This document shows, one piece after another, positions 38,973 through 48,082 of a DNA stretch of 64,000 nucleotides. Each line of letters opens with the position of its first letter. Positions within the stretch are counted from its first letter, which is position 1. Location of the stretch: the NCBI RefSeq assembly GCF_001434895.1, contig NZ_AZEE01000028.1, positions 502 to 64,501 on the forward strand. The letters are read 5' to 3'. The DNA comes from Secundilactobacillus odoratitofui DSM 19909 = JCM 15043. GTDB taxonomy: Bacteria; Bacillota; Bacilli; Lactobacillales; Lactobacillaceae. The notes under the pieces are model-generated. The model was not told where the DNA came from. It searched no databases and saw nothing but the letters and a program-made list of their open reading frames with translations. The translations under genes and the position numbers were made by a program.

Positions 38973-39647
38973 CTAACCCATAGCCGCCTTAATATTAGCC
39001 AAAGTCATTTGGGCAGTATCATCAAAGCGAACATCCGCATCAGCAAGGGTTGTCGCGTCACCAACACCGACAGAAACTTCATTGGCAGCGTTGATGGCTT
39101 CAATCCCAGCTGCAGCATCTTCAACGCCAACGCAGGCTTCTGGTGCGAGGCCAAGTAATTCAGCACCTCTGATATAAATTTCAGGATCTGGCTTACCCTT
39201 TGACAAACTGGCAGGATCAACCACTTTAGGGAAGTAGTCAGTCAACTTCAACTGAGTTAAAACGGTTGGCCCATTTTTAGAGGCTGAAGCAAGCGCAATC
39301 AGGTAACCATTGGCACGCAAGTCATCCAAAAATGCTTTAATGCCTGGCAAAATGTTAGCCGGGGTCATTTTCTTGATTTCGTTCACATAGTTGGTGTTCT
39401 TTTCGGTGGCTAACGCAACTTTTTCATCCTGCGTGTACTTATCTTGAATGTTGCCAGCCTTCAAAATCATTTCAAGTGAATCCATCCGCGAAATGCCCTT
39501 GAGACCATCTTCCAAAGTTTTAGTCCAAGTCACGCCCAGCTTTTCGGCAAGTTGGCGCCAAGCCTTAGTATGATAAAGCGAGGTGTCAGTAATGACACCG
39601 TCTAAGTCGAACACGAAACCTTTAATTTGATCAAACGTTGTTGCCAT
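38973..39647 (-). CDS. pgmB: Beta-phosphoglucomutase
   Basis: Converts beta-glucose 1-phosphate, the product of inverting GH65 phosphorylases, to glucose 6-phosphate. A 224-residue HAD protein with GFVFDLDGVITDTS (nucleophile and acid aspartates) at the N-terminus, the ASASKNGP segment near 115 and VGVEDAAAGIEA near 170. AAGGAG selects ATG 39647. It is the last gene of the operon with both GH65 genes. Confidence 0.95.
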   Translation of the reverse strand: MATTFDQIKGFVFDLDGVITDTSLYHTKAWRQLAEKLGVTWTKTLEDGLKGISRMDSLEMILKAGNIQDKYTQDEKVALATEKNTNYVNEIKKMTPANILPGIKAFLDDLRANGYLIALASASKNGPTVLTQLKLTDYFPKVVDPASLSKGKPDPEIYIRGAELLGLAPEACVGVEDAAAGIEAINAANEVSVGVGDATTLADADVRFDDTAQMTLANIKAAMG

Positions 39648-39693
39648 GAAAACCACTCCTTCATAAATTCGTTTCGGTTACCGAGGAAGTTCG

Positions 39694-42411
39694 CTAATAA
39701 TCAACAGTTTTAGTTTGGTTAGCCTTTAGTGCAACCGGTTGCCCTTCTACATTGACGGTCACATCCGTATCGGTGGTCATCTGAATCTGAGATTGGGTGA
39801 TCTCAAATTCGTACCAATGTCCGCGAATGAGTTGTTTAAATTGTAGTTTTGACCACTGGGTTGGTAGGTTAGGGTGAATCGAGATTGTGCGCCCCAAACT
39901 ATCGACACCACCGTAATTACGAGTTTCAATCATTAAAGTTGCACCCATGACGCCAAGGTGGATACCTTCTGCAGTTGTCCCGCCTTGAATGTCATAGTAA
40001 TCCGAGAATAGGGCGGTACTAAACAGTGACCATGATTGGTCCATGTTATCGTCCATTTCGGTCAGGACTGAATAGACGATTCGAGACAGGGTTGACCCAT
40101 GAGTCGTCCGGTTAAGGTAGTACTGAATGTTTTTAGTCAAGTATTCCTGTGGTAACTGATACCCTAATTGTCCCAGAATGTGGTCCACTTCGTCAATGTT
40201 TAAGACGTAATAAGCCATCAAAGTATCGGCTTGTTTTGCAACTTGATAGGCATCAGGTGTTTTACCTTCCGCTTTTAAAAGCCGGTCGATTCGTGAAATA
40301 TCACCGTATTTGCGACGGTAAGCGTCAAAGTTTAACGCAGGCAAATCAAAGTAACCCTCAAATTGAGCCATAATACCATTTTTATTGATATCTAGCTTCA
40401 GCTTGTGGGCGATGTCAGTCATTTTTTCGAATAAGCTTTGGTCAAAATTGCTCGTTTCGGCGACTTTGGCAAAGGTCTTCTTTGGCACTTGTGGTTGTAA
40501 TTCAATGAGGTAATTGAACAACCAAGCCACCATAATGTTAGTGTAGGTGTTGTTGGTTAAGCCTGGCTCGTCCGCGTTAGGGTAGTTTTCGTGAAATTCG
40601 TCTGGCCCCATTACGTGGGAAATGCTGTAACGCTTTTCTTTAGCGTTAAAGGTCGTGGCGCTGATCCAGAACTTCGCAATCGACAGCAACATTTCCAGGC
40701 CATATTGATTCATGAATTCGTGGTCGCCAGTTACTTGGGTGTAATTGATGATGTTAAAGGCGATGGCCAGTGACACATGGCGTTGGAGACGGCTGTTATC
40801 AGGATCCCACTGATGAGATGTTGGATTCAAGTGCAGGAACTGAGATTGTTCATCGCCAGTTTGACCTGACTGCCAAGGATACATCGCACCTTCATAGTGT
40901 TCTTGTTTGGCATAATCGCGGGCAGCATCGAGTCGACGGTACCGGTACATCAAAAGCTGTTTCGTCAATTCAGGATAGTGAAGTGTGTAGAATGGCAAAA
41001 TAAACATTTCGTCCCAAAAAACGTGGCCACGGTAAGCTTCACCATGAAGACCACGGGCGCCAACTGAGGCATCAAGTTTGCCAGAGCCAACTGCTGCGGC
41101 CGAAACCATGGCATGAAAAAGGTTCACCCGGGTTAGTTTTTGGCTGGTGATGTCGGTACTGATTTGAATATCAAAATTATCCCAAGCCGCTTTCCAGTAG
41201 TTAGCGCTTTCTTTTGCAGTTTGGTTAAAGGACGCTTCGCTAATATCGTTGCCAGCCGCTTCAATCAAAGGTTGGTCGTGCGTTTCAAGTGACGTGTAAA
41301 TGGATACATTTTTTTCAAAAACGTAGGTGTGACCAACTGAAACGTCAATGGACATCACTTGCTTAACGTGGTTTTCTTGGTTGCTGACTTCTAATTGTGG
41401 CGCTTTTTTTTGGCCAAGCAATTGCAAGCTGCTACCGATTGCGAATTCAATGTGAGAATTGCGCGTTTCGCCAGTCATGTAAATTTGGTTATCACGCGAG
41501 CTCATACCTGTGATGTGTAAGTGTTGCTGGTCAAAATCTTGATAGCGTTCAACGTTGCCATTAATAACCGATCCATCAATTTCGGAGTAAACCTGTAGTG
41601 TACCTGAGAAATTAATTGGAGTAATGGTGTACTGAATTGCATAATCGTGCCAATTTTTCATGTTAGCAATTTTAGTCGTCGTAACCGCTAAATCGTGACC
41701 AGTTGAAAGCTGAATGTGCATCGTGGTGGTCAGGGTGCCATGTTTGAGGTCCAAACTACGATAGATGTCTTGAATGTCATTGGGATTGATTGTGAACGGC
41801 GTCTGGTGATCAACACCAAAGGTTAAAAATTGTGCGTTAGGTAAGTTAACCAGGTCTTCATTAGTGACATCATGATCCCCAATCTTAGTGGTGAGTTGAT
41901 TGTACACGCCGGCGACATAAGTCCCAGGGTAGTTGTCTTCATCAGCGCGCGATTCAACGTAAGCACCACGCAAACCGAAATAACCATTACCGATGGTCAA
42001 CATCGCTTCTTGACCATAGTTGCGCTTTTTTTCGTATTCACCAAAGTAATCAAGGTGCCATTCGTTGTAGCGTTGCTTCTTCTTAATGGCCTTGGCCAAG
42101 CCGTGCTCTTCCACGTCGCGTTGGCAAACAACTGGAATGTTGAGCATGTTTGTGATGGCTAGTCCGATATCAATTCGGTTGTGGTTAATCCCGATAATGG
42201 TATCTGAAAATTCATACTCCAAGGAGTTCAGCAAAATGGCTGCGTCAATTTGTAGACCAGCTAGAACCACCTTGATTTTTTCTAAATTATCGCCAATTGT
42301 CTGCATTGGGTTATAGGTGATGACAAACCGTCTGTAGGGCGCTTGATTATCGTTGGTTGAGTAGGCGATTTCAATTGAGTCCTGCATGACCCGTAGTGCA
42401 ATTGTTCTCAT
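39694..42411 (-). CDS. GH65 family glycoside phosphorylase/hydrolase with N-terminal extension
   Basis: A 905-residue protein. From about residue 114 it follows GH65: LTIGNGYFGLRG, GHVFWDEMFILPFY near the active site, and HVMGPDEFHENYPN, whose glutamate is the expected catalytic acid; HGSTLSRIVYS fits the phosphate-binding loop of phosphorylases. The first 110 residues are absent from ordinary maltose phosphorylases; the part around LNIPVVCQRDVEEHGLAKA loosely resembles a ROK/ASKHA half-domain, which is only a suggestion. AAGAGG selects ATG 42411. The disaccharide substrate cannot be told from sequence; pgmB next to it supports an inverting phosphorylase. Confidence 0.88.
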   Translation of the reverse strand: MRTIALRVMQDSIEIAYSTNDNQAPYRRFVITYNPMQTIGDNLEKIKVVLAGLQIDAAILLNSLEYEFSDTIIGINHNRIDIGLAITNMLNIPVVCQRDVEEHGLAKAIKKKQRYNEWHLDYFGEYEKKRNYGQEAMLTIGNGYFGLRGAYVESRADEDNYPGTYVAGVYNQLTTKIGDHDVTNEDLVNLPNAQFLTFGVDHQTPFTINPNDIQDIYRSLDLKHGTLTTTMHIQLSTGHDLAVTTTKIANMKNWHDYAIQYTITPINFSGTLQVYSEIDGSVINGNVERYQDFDQQHLHITGMSSRDNQIYMTGETRNSHIEFAIGSSLQLLGQKKAPQLEVSNQENHVKQVMSIDVSVGHTYVFEKNVSIYTSLETHDQPLIEAAGNDISEASFNQTAKESANYWKAAWDNFDIQISTDITSQKLTRVNLFHAMVSAAAVGSGKLDASVGARGLHGEAYRGHVFWDEMFILPFYTLHYPELTKQLLMYRYRRLDAARDYAKQEHYEGAMYPWQSGQTGDEQSQFLHLNPTSHQWDPDNSRLQRHVSLAIAFNIINYTQVTGDHEFMNQYGLEMLLSIAKFWISATTFNAKEKRYSISHVMGPDEFHENYPNADEPGLTNNTYTNIMVAWLFNYLIELQPQVPKKTFAKVAETSNFDQSLFEKMTDIAHKLKLDINKNGIMAQFEGYFDLPALNFDAYRRKYGDISRIDRLLKAEGKTPDAYQVAKQADTLMAYYVLNIDEVDHILGQLGYQLPQEYLTKNIQYYLNRTTHGSTLSRIVYSVLTEMDDNMDQSWSLFSTALFSDYYDIQGGTTAEGIHLGVMGATLMIETRNYGGVDSLGRTISIHPNLPTQWSKLQFKQLIRGHWYEFEITQSQIQMTTDTDVTVNVEGQPVALKANQTKTVDY

Positions 42412-42513
42412 AATTAGCCTCTTTTCTATGAGTAGTGTCTCCCATAAGTTAATCATAAAGCGCAGTCCTACAATCCGCAATGATTGTGACTTGAGCCTAT
42501 TAGAAGACTGAGC

Positions 42514-44808
42514 TTATAGTAATTGACTAATTAAACGATCACTTGTAAGGCTAACTGGCTGATGGTTGAGGTAGAAATGGAATGGTTCGCCACTGAGTAA
42601 TTTCACTGAAATAGCACTTTGCGTGATGGTGATCGCTAACTGGCGATTTTGAAACCAGATATTAAAGCGTAAACTGGTCCATTCTGAGGGGAGTTCTGGT
42701 GAAAGGTTGAGGCTGTCCTTTTCCAATCCTAACCCCGCAAAGCCATAGATTAGGCTTAACCAACTGCCACCCATGTTGGCAGCATGGATGCCATCGCCCG
42801 TATTGCCTTGCGCATTAGTTAAATCCATCATGACGGTTTCCATGAAGTAGCGATAGGCCTCGTCTGACTGATGTAAGCGGTGTGCTAAGATGCCAAAAAT
42901 TGCACGAGATAGGGATGAATCGTGCACCGTGATGGCCTCGTAATAATCAAAGTCGCGACGAAGTTGTTGCGCCGACTGATCATTTGGAAATAAAAAGTCA
43001 GTCATAACGGTGTCGGCCTGCTTATTGACCTGGTAGTGATAAATGGTCATTGGATGGAAGTGTAACAAGAGTGGAAATTGGTTCCGAGGTGTTGTTTTGA
43101 TTGGCCAGAGGGGTTTAGTGGTCGAGACGTCATCTTGCATTTTAATTTGTCGTTGCGTATCAAATGGCAGGTACATGTTGTCGGCGGCCCGGTTAAATTG
43201 ATCGATTTCTGCGGTCGTAACGTCCAAGGCAATTAATTTTTCGGGGTGAGTATGTCTGAGCTGTTTGCCATACTTCACAGCGATACTTAAATTGTTTTGC
43301 GCCATTCGATTGGTAAAGTAATTATTGTTGACCATTGCGGTGTATTCATCTGGACCGGTGACATCGTCGATCACAAACTTGCCAGCGTGAGCAGTATCTG
43401 TCGCCCAGTGACCATAAGCCAGCCAGAAACGTGCTGTTTGAACGATGATTTCGTAACCATACTGCAGTAAAAAGTCTTGGTCGTCAGTGACACGGACGTA
43501 AGTGTCTACGGCGTAAGCAATATCAGCGTTGATATGGACTTGCGCAGTTCCAGCCGGGTAATAGCTGCTGGCTTCTTCGCCATTGATGGTGCGCCACGGA
43601 AACAGGACGCCATTTTTGACGGCCAGTTCACGGGCCCGTTGACGAGCCTGTGGCAGTGTTTGATAGCGATACAACAAAAGCTGTTTGGCTAATTTGGGTT
43701 GGGTGTAGATGAAAAACGGTAACATAAACATCTCGGCGTCCCAGAAGAAGTGCCCTTCGTAGCCAGGCCCTGTGAGTCCCTTGGCAGCAATACTGGTTCG
43801 CCCGTCATTGCCAGCGGCTTGATAAAGGTGAAAGAGGTTAAAGCGGATGCCCTGGGCTAAGGTTGGATCACCCTGTAAGTCAATGTCACTACTTTGCCAA
43901 AATTGAGCAAGCTGTGCCGTTGACGCATTCAACAATTCATTGAACGACTGGTCGGTTAATCGCTGCTTGGCGGAATTGGCAAATTCAGCTTGAGTGAGGG
44001 TCGTATCGAGTAATTGGTGCGGGTAACTGATGGCATAGGCAAAGGCGAAACTTTGCGTGATGCCGGCCGTTAAATCAACAGTTTTGCTATAGCTTGGTAG
44101 GTCGTCGACAATGGTGGGCTGCATGGTGTTTTCGTTCAGCGCTTGTTGCGCAACAATCAGAGCAAGCTGACTTTTTCGAGTACTGATGAGCATCGTTGGA
44201 ATCGGACTATCAATGAAGGTTCGATCAAGCGTTAGGTCCCGTTGCGCTGCCCGCATGTCATCAACGCTCGTTTGAATTTGTTGATCAATGTAGGGGTGTT
44301 GTTTAATGATGGTGATGGGGCCGGTAAAGTTCAGGGCACTGACACTATAATTGATCACAAATAAGTGGGCGTCTGCGTGTGAGGCAAACGACTGCATGGT
44401 TAATCGGAACTGTTTGTTGGAAGGGCTTTGAATATCAAAAATCTCAAAAAGGACTCCGGTTTTCATATCCAGGTTTTTATCAACAACCTTGATGTCAAAG
44501 GGTGTTTCGTCGGAGCGAATGCCATCGATTTCAAAAATAATGAAGCGTGGGTCTGGCAACTGACAAATTGTTTGAGAATGTTGCGCATACCCCGAATAGT
44601 TTTCACCGTAGGAAAGAGCGGTTAAATCATAAAAACCGTTCACAAACATCCCTGGCTGACCATGATAATGGCTGCTGTTACCTTGTAGCGGGTTGGAAGC
44701 TCGTACGCCAAAATGACCGTTTCCTAACGCGTAAATGGTCTCAATTGCAGTTTCATCTTGTCGTGGCAGTTTTTGTAAGTGAATTTGAAAAGCATCAGGT
44801 GTTACCAT
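42514..44808 (-). CDS. GH65 family glycoside phosphorylase/hydrolase
   Basis: A 764-residue protein of standard GH65 layout: ETIYALGNGHFGVRAS at the N-terminus, GHFFWDAEMFMLPFF in the barrel, DVTGPDEYTAMVNNNYFTN with the likely catalytic glutamate, and HDSSLSRAIFG near 630. It is only distantly similar to its neighbour, so the two may act on different glucosides. ATG 44808 is chosen because CGGAG lies nine bases upstream; the ATG at 44817 overlaps that ribosome site. First gene of the three-gene operon; no transporter or kinase is present. Confidence 0.9.
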   Translation of the reverse strand: MVTPDAFQIHLQKLPRQDETAIETIYALGNGHFGVRASNPLQGNSSHYHGQPGMFVNGFYDLTALSYGENYSGYAQHSQTICQLPDPRFIIFEIDGIRSDETPFDIKVVDKNLDMKTGVLFEIFDIQSPSNKQFRLTMQSFASHADAHLFVINYSVSALNFTGPITIIKQHPYIDQQIQTSVDDMRAAQRDLTLDRTFIDSPIPTMLISTRKSQLALIVAQQALNENTMQPTIVDDLPSYSKTVDLTAGITQSFAFAYAISYPHQLLDTTLTQAEFANSAKQRLTDQSFNELLNASTAQLAQFWQSSDIDLQGDPTLAQGIRFNLFHLYQAAGNDGRTSIAAKGLTGPGYEGHFFWDAEMFMLPFFIYTQPKLAKQLLLYRYQTLPQARQRARELAVKNGVLFPWRTINGEEASSYYPAGTAQVHINADIAYAVDTYVRVTDDQDFLLQYGYEIIVQTARFWLAYGHWATDTAHAGKFVIDDVTGPDEYTAMVNNNYFTNRMAQNNLSIAVKYGKQLRHTHPEKLIALDVTTAEIDQFNRAADNMYLPFDTQRQIKMQDDVSTTKPLWPIKTTPRNQFPLLLHFHPMTIYHYQVNKQADTVMTDFLFPNDQSAQQLRRDFDYYEAITVHDSSLSRAIFGILAHRLHQSDEAYRYFMETVMMDLTNAQGNTGDGIHAANMGGSWLSLIYGFAGLGLEKDSLNLSPELPSEWTSLRFNIWFQNRQLAITITQSAISVKLLSGEPFHFYLNHQPVSLTSDRLISQLL

Positions 44809-44922
44809 CTGAATCATCTCCGTTGTCTTATAACTTTTAAGCTATTATAGAACAGTTTTCGGGGGAGTTGGTACATTGTGATTGTAAACAATAAGGGCGT
44901 GAGACAATTCTGGGTTATCATT

Positions 44923-44972
44923 AAAAACAGTCGTGAATCCCAGATTCTGTTGGGATTCACGACTGTTTTTGC
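44923..44972. terminator. Long hairpin terminator
   Basis: A perfect 20 bp stem (44923-44942 with 44951-44970) is flanked by A5 and T5. It lies between mscL and the GH65 operon, both on the minus strand, and most likely ends the mscL transcript. Confidence 0.85.
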
Positions 44973-45053
44973 TGATATGGTCGGGACCTGAGTGTTGTCA
45001 GAGTTTTGGGCGTCATAACAGTTTTGAACTTAAGTCAAATTTTTATTGAATAT

Positions 45054-45117
45054 AAGCTAAGCATCAAGCTTGATGCTTGCCGATATAGACCTTTCTTCGT
45101 CTCGAGTGTTCAGCTTA
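45054..45117. repeat. Perfect 20 bp palindrome in a structured gap
   Basis: AAGCATCAAG/CTTGATGCTT occupies 45059-45078. CTAAGC at 45056-45061 can alternatively pair with GCTTAG at about 45112-45117. The 44973-45128 stretch holds no gene. It has no poly-T tail, so it is not a plain terminator. Confidence 0.5.
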
Positions 45118-45128
45118 GTGGAACGGGA

Positions 45129-45506
45129 TTATTTTTGTTGTTCCTTTAATAAATCGCGGATCTCAGCTAAGTAAGTTTCGCTGGCACTTGGTGTTTCTGG
45201 TTCTTCATCCGGTTCGCTGGACTTAGTGAATTTATTGATCGTCTTAACCATCAAGAAGACAACAAAAGCAATAATCAAAAAGTTGATGATCGCGTTAATA
45301 AACAGACCGTACTTAAAGTGTGCGCCACCAATGGTAAACATCAGCCCTGATAGGTCGATTTTACCGATAAATAAACCAATTAACGGATTGATCAGGTTGG
45401 TCGTCAGGGACTTAACGATGGCTGTAAAAGCCGCCCCAATAATGACCCCAACTGCCATATCAATTACATTACCTCGAGCGATAAACGTTTTGAATTCTTT
45501 TAACAT
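45129..45506 (-). CDS. mscL: Large-conductance mechanosensitive channel
   Basis: A 125-residue membrane channel that opens on osmotic downshock. The amphipathic start MLKEFKTFIARGNVIDMAVGVIIGAAF is diagnostic, followed by TM2 (ALINFLIIAFVVFLMVKTINKF region) and a short acidic C-terminal helix. GGTGGGAG precedes the ATG. Single gene. Confidence 0.96.
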   Translation of the reverse strand: MLKEFKTFIARGNVIDMAVGVIIGAAFTAIVKSLTTNLINPLIGLFIGKIDLSGLMFTIGGAHFKYGLFINAIINFLIIAFVVFLMVKTINKFTKSSEPDEEPETPSASETYLAEIRDLLKEQQK

Positions 45507-45755
45507 GCTCCCACCTCGTTTGTTTGATACCCTTATTTTAGCTAATTCTGATGGTTAGTTGCAATAAAAATGCAAATTGACAACAATTAATTGTTAATGC
45601 AGTTAATAATAAGGTAGCAATAATTTGATGAAAATATTTGAGAAAGAGATAATTTGGCTTGAACTATTGTTTTAAAATTGCTACCTTTAAGATGAGTCAC
45701 TAAAAGCAAAAGTTGAAATTAATTGAATCGGTCGTTTTTACGGAGGACTAACGTG

Positions 45756-46352
45756 ATGGAAACAGTTCGAGAACAGTTGTCAGCAGCCCAGAAACAGGGT
45801 CGTTTAGTTGAGATTTTTCGGTACGGAGACGAACACCATTTTTTAACTGGTAACGTGATTGCAATTGATGAAAAGTTTGTGCTGATTAAGCGAATTAACA
45901 CGAATGGTGCCACAGACGGCGCAATCGTGTTACGAATCAACACGGTATCTAAGGTTGTTGCAACCTCGGATTACTTGAAATCGCTAGTGGCCGTAATTGC
46001 ACTGGCTAGGGAACGGCACTACAACGATATTTGGCACGTTGAAGACTTACTCAGTGAGCTTAACCTCGCCAAGCATTCAATCTTGAAGGCTGCGCTCAAG
46101 TGGGCGTTTAAAGCTGACCAAGTGGCGAGCTTGGGGATTCATCCAGGTAAGTCCGAGAAAACTTACACCGGATTTGTGGCTGAACTTAAGACGCACAAAG
46201 TCCACTTTAATGACGTTAATCCCAGCGACCTGACTGCACGTTGGCAGGTTAAGCTGGCTTACGCTGATTTAAATTACGTGGAGATTGGTAGTTTTAAGAC
46301 TTATAGTACGACGGCCATCTTGGAACGTTACATGGCCGAAGATTTTCATTAA
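45756..46352 (+). CDS. Conserved hypothetical protein, 198 aa
   Basis: Not recognised. The first 75 residues look like a small beta-barrel (FLTGNVIAIDEKFVLIKRI), loosely reminiscent of Sm-like folds; the rest is mixed, with a basic helical stretch (LAKHSILKAALKWAFKADQ). No membrane or signal segment. GGAGG at 45742-45746 selects ATG 45756, although an adjacent GTG is possible. It is followed closely by two membrane-protein genes and may form an operon with them. Confidence 0.7.
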   Translation: METVREQLSAAQKQGRLVEIFRYGDEHHFLTGNVIAIDEKFVLIKRINTNGATDGAIVLRINTVSKVVATSDYLKSLVAVIALARERHYNDIWHVEDLLSELNLAKHSILKAALKWAFKADQVASLGIHPGKSEKTYTGFVAELKTHKVHFNDVNPSDLTARWQVKLAYADLNYVEIGSFKTYSTTAILERYMAEDFH

Positions 46353-46369
46353 ATGATCGGAGTTAAATT

Positions 46370-46615
46370 GTGAAAGGGCTAATCTACTTTATCCTTGGTC
46401 TGGTACCCACCATTATCATTGGGACCACAATGTATTTCGTACGCGATTGGCCGACTAATAGCGCCATCACGATCGTAACGTTATTTATCGTCATGACGGT
46501 GTCAATGCTGTTGGTGACTTACCTGTACGTTAAGTTGATGCCATTCGTCAAGACACTTGAGGATGAGGACCAGGACAACGACGATTCAGATTCGAATTCA
46601 AACAAACAAGCATAA
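46370..46615 (+). CDS. Small membrane protein, 81 aa
   Basis: Two hydrophobic segments (LIYFILGLVPTIIIGTTMYF and ITIVTLFIVMTVSMLLVTYL) are followed by a strongly acidic tail (DEDQDNDDSDSN). GTG start, seven bases after GGAG. It lies 17 bases after the preceding gene and is probably translated from the same message. No function can be assigned. Confidence 0.7.
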   Translation: MKGLIYFILGLVPTIIIGTTMYFVRDWPTNSAITIVTLFIVMTVSMLLVTYLYVKLMPFVKTLEDEDQDNDDSDSNSNKQA

Positions 46616-46659
46616 GCGGTGATGACCGCTTTTTATTTTTGGAAGATTGAGGTGTTGAT

Positions 46660-47367
46660 ATGCAACCAGTGAATTTAGCCGGTCAGCCAGCTAAACCATC
46701 ATTTTGGACGCGGGGATTACTATTTTTAACGTACTTTGTGGCGATTCAAATTGTGCCAATGGTGCTCGTGCTCATTCGTAAAACGGCGATGGATCAGATC
46801 TTGATCAGAAGCGGCCTAGCGATATTATATTTGCTCGGCTATATCGTGATTATTGTGGCGTTAGTATATAGTTTAAAACGGGTGATGAACCGATCGTTTT
46901 GGCACTGGTTATCAAGACGGGATGCGCTGATTCTCGTTGGTTCTTTCTTAGGCTTTTTAATTGCCGAAATTGGGCTGAATCTGCTTAATCAGCAGTTCTT
47001 TGGTCAATCCCAAACTGCCAATAATCAAGCGATTCTGTCTTTGTTAACCAGTGATCGATGGATTTTTTATTTGCTGATGTTTTCGGGCATTATTTTATCG
47101 CCGATTGTTGAAGAACTACTATTCCGCGGTTATTTGATCAATGCTTTCTTTAAACCCCAGCAAACTTGGCTACCGGTAATTTTCAGTGGGGTGGTTTTTT
47201 CACTTGCCCACCTCAGCACCAATATCGTGAGTTTTTTAATCTACGCGGTATTGGGAATGATTCTAGCCACGATTTATCGAGGGACCGATAACCTCTGTAC
47301 CTCTATTGGCCTGCATATGCTGAATAATTTGCTGGCGATGTCGATGATGGCGGTTATGATTCATTGA
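46660..47367 (+). CDS. CPBP family intramembrane metalloprotease
   Basis: A 235-residue polytopic protein of the Abi/CAAX-protease-like family. The active-site motifs are EELLFRG near residue 150 and the histidine-bearing FSLAHLS near 185 and LHMLNN near 222. GAGGTG precedes the ATG. In lactobacilli such genes are often linked to bacteriocin immunity, but no bacteriocin gene is seen here; the substrate is unknown. Confidence 0.88.
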   Translation: MQPVNLAGQPAKPSFWTRGLLFLTYFVAIQIVPMVLVLIRKTAMDQILIRSGLAILYLLGYIVIIVALVYSLKRVMNRSFWHWLSRRDALILVGSFLGFLIAEIGLNLLNQQFFGQSQTANNQAILSLLTSDRWIFYLLMFSGIILSPIVEELLFRGYLINAFFKPQQTWLPVIFSGVVFSLAHLSTNIVSFLIYAVLGMILATIYRGTDNLCTSIGLHMLNNLLAMSMMAVMIH

Positions 47368-47396
47368 TCCTCAGTTGATGATGTGATGTCTTACAC

Positions 47397-47434
47397 GAAA
47401 AAACCTAATTCCATCATGGAATTAGGTTTTTTTA
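47397..47434. terminator. Bidirectional terminator
   Basis: AAAAAACCTAATTCC (47398-47412) pairs perfectly with GGAATTAGGTTTTTT (47418-47432). Confidence 0.95.
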
Positions 47435-47472
47435 GTGAATTTACATTTCAATTAAAAGCTTCAGATTTGAAA

Positions 47473-47946
47473 CTAAGACATTTTTGCGCCAATCAAATGA
47501 TCGTTACTGATGCCATCTAATTCAGTCATGACTTCACGAATCTGATCGAGAAATTGGTTATAATCAATGCCATCCAGGCTGAGCAAGTCAACGCAGTCGT
47601 TAACGCGGGCATAAACTTCATCGCGTTGAGCGGCAGCAAATGGTGTGACGTCAACGTTAACTTGACGTTCATCTTGATCACTACGAGTCCGAGTGATCCA
47701 GCCTTGCTTTTCCAGTCGCTTGAGCAATGGTGTTAAAGTACCGCTATCGAGGTTCAAGTGGTCACCGAGTTCACGAACGGTCATTGGTGACGTCTCCCAC
47801 AGTGCTAACATCGTGATGTATTGCGGGTAGGTTAAGTGAAAAGGTTTAAGTGCATCTTGATAAAAATGGTTAAACTTTTTGCTGGCGCTATAAAAGGCAA
47901 AACATAGTTGGTTATCAAGTAACCGCGGGGTAGTATTTTCTGACAT
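47473..47946 (-). CDS. MarR family regulator, OhrR type
   Basis: A 157-residue winged-helix repressor that closely follows OhrR. Cys15 in LLDNQLCFAFYSASK is the peroxide-sensing cysteine position, and LTYPQYITMLALWE and LDSGTLTPLLKRLEKQGWI are shared. OhrR senses organic hydroperoxides by oxidation of that cysteine. No other cysteine is present outside C15 and one near 118, so 1-Cys or 2-Cys behaviour is open. No ohrA gene lies nearby, so the target is elsewhere or divergent. Confidence 0.88.
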   Translation of the reverse strand: MSENTTPRLLDNQLCFAFYSASKKFNHFYQDALKPFHLTYPQYITMLALWETSPMTVRELGDHLNLDSGTLTPLLKRLEKQGWITRTRSDQDERQVNVDVTPFAAAQRDEVYARVNDCVDLLSLDGIDYNQFLDQIREVMTELDGISNDHLIGAKMS

Positions 47947-47987
47947 GAATAAGCCTTCTTTCGAATTAAATTTAATTAATAAATCGT

Positions 47988-48003
47988 GTACAACTCAATT
48001 GTC
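47988..48003. promoter_or_regulatory. OhrR-box-like inverted repeat
   Basis: GTACAACTCAATTGTC resembles the TACAATT-AATTGTA operator bound by OhrR, with imperfect symmetry. It lies 42 bases upstream of the regulator start, fitting autoregulation. Confidence 0.45.
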
Positions 48004-48082
48004 TCTGCAATACTCATTCTATCGGGTTAAATCACTTTTGTCTACTAACTGGCCGTGATTTTATACGATTAATGTTATTGAA

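Noticed and set aside
46660-47367. Bacteriocin immunity gene
   Set aside because: The CPBP family is often linked to bacteriocins, but no double-glycine leader peptide or bacteriocin transporter was found nearby.
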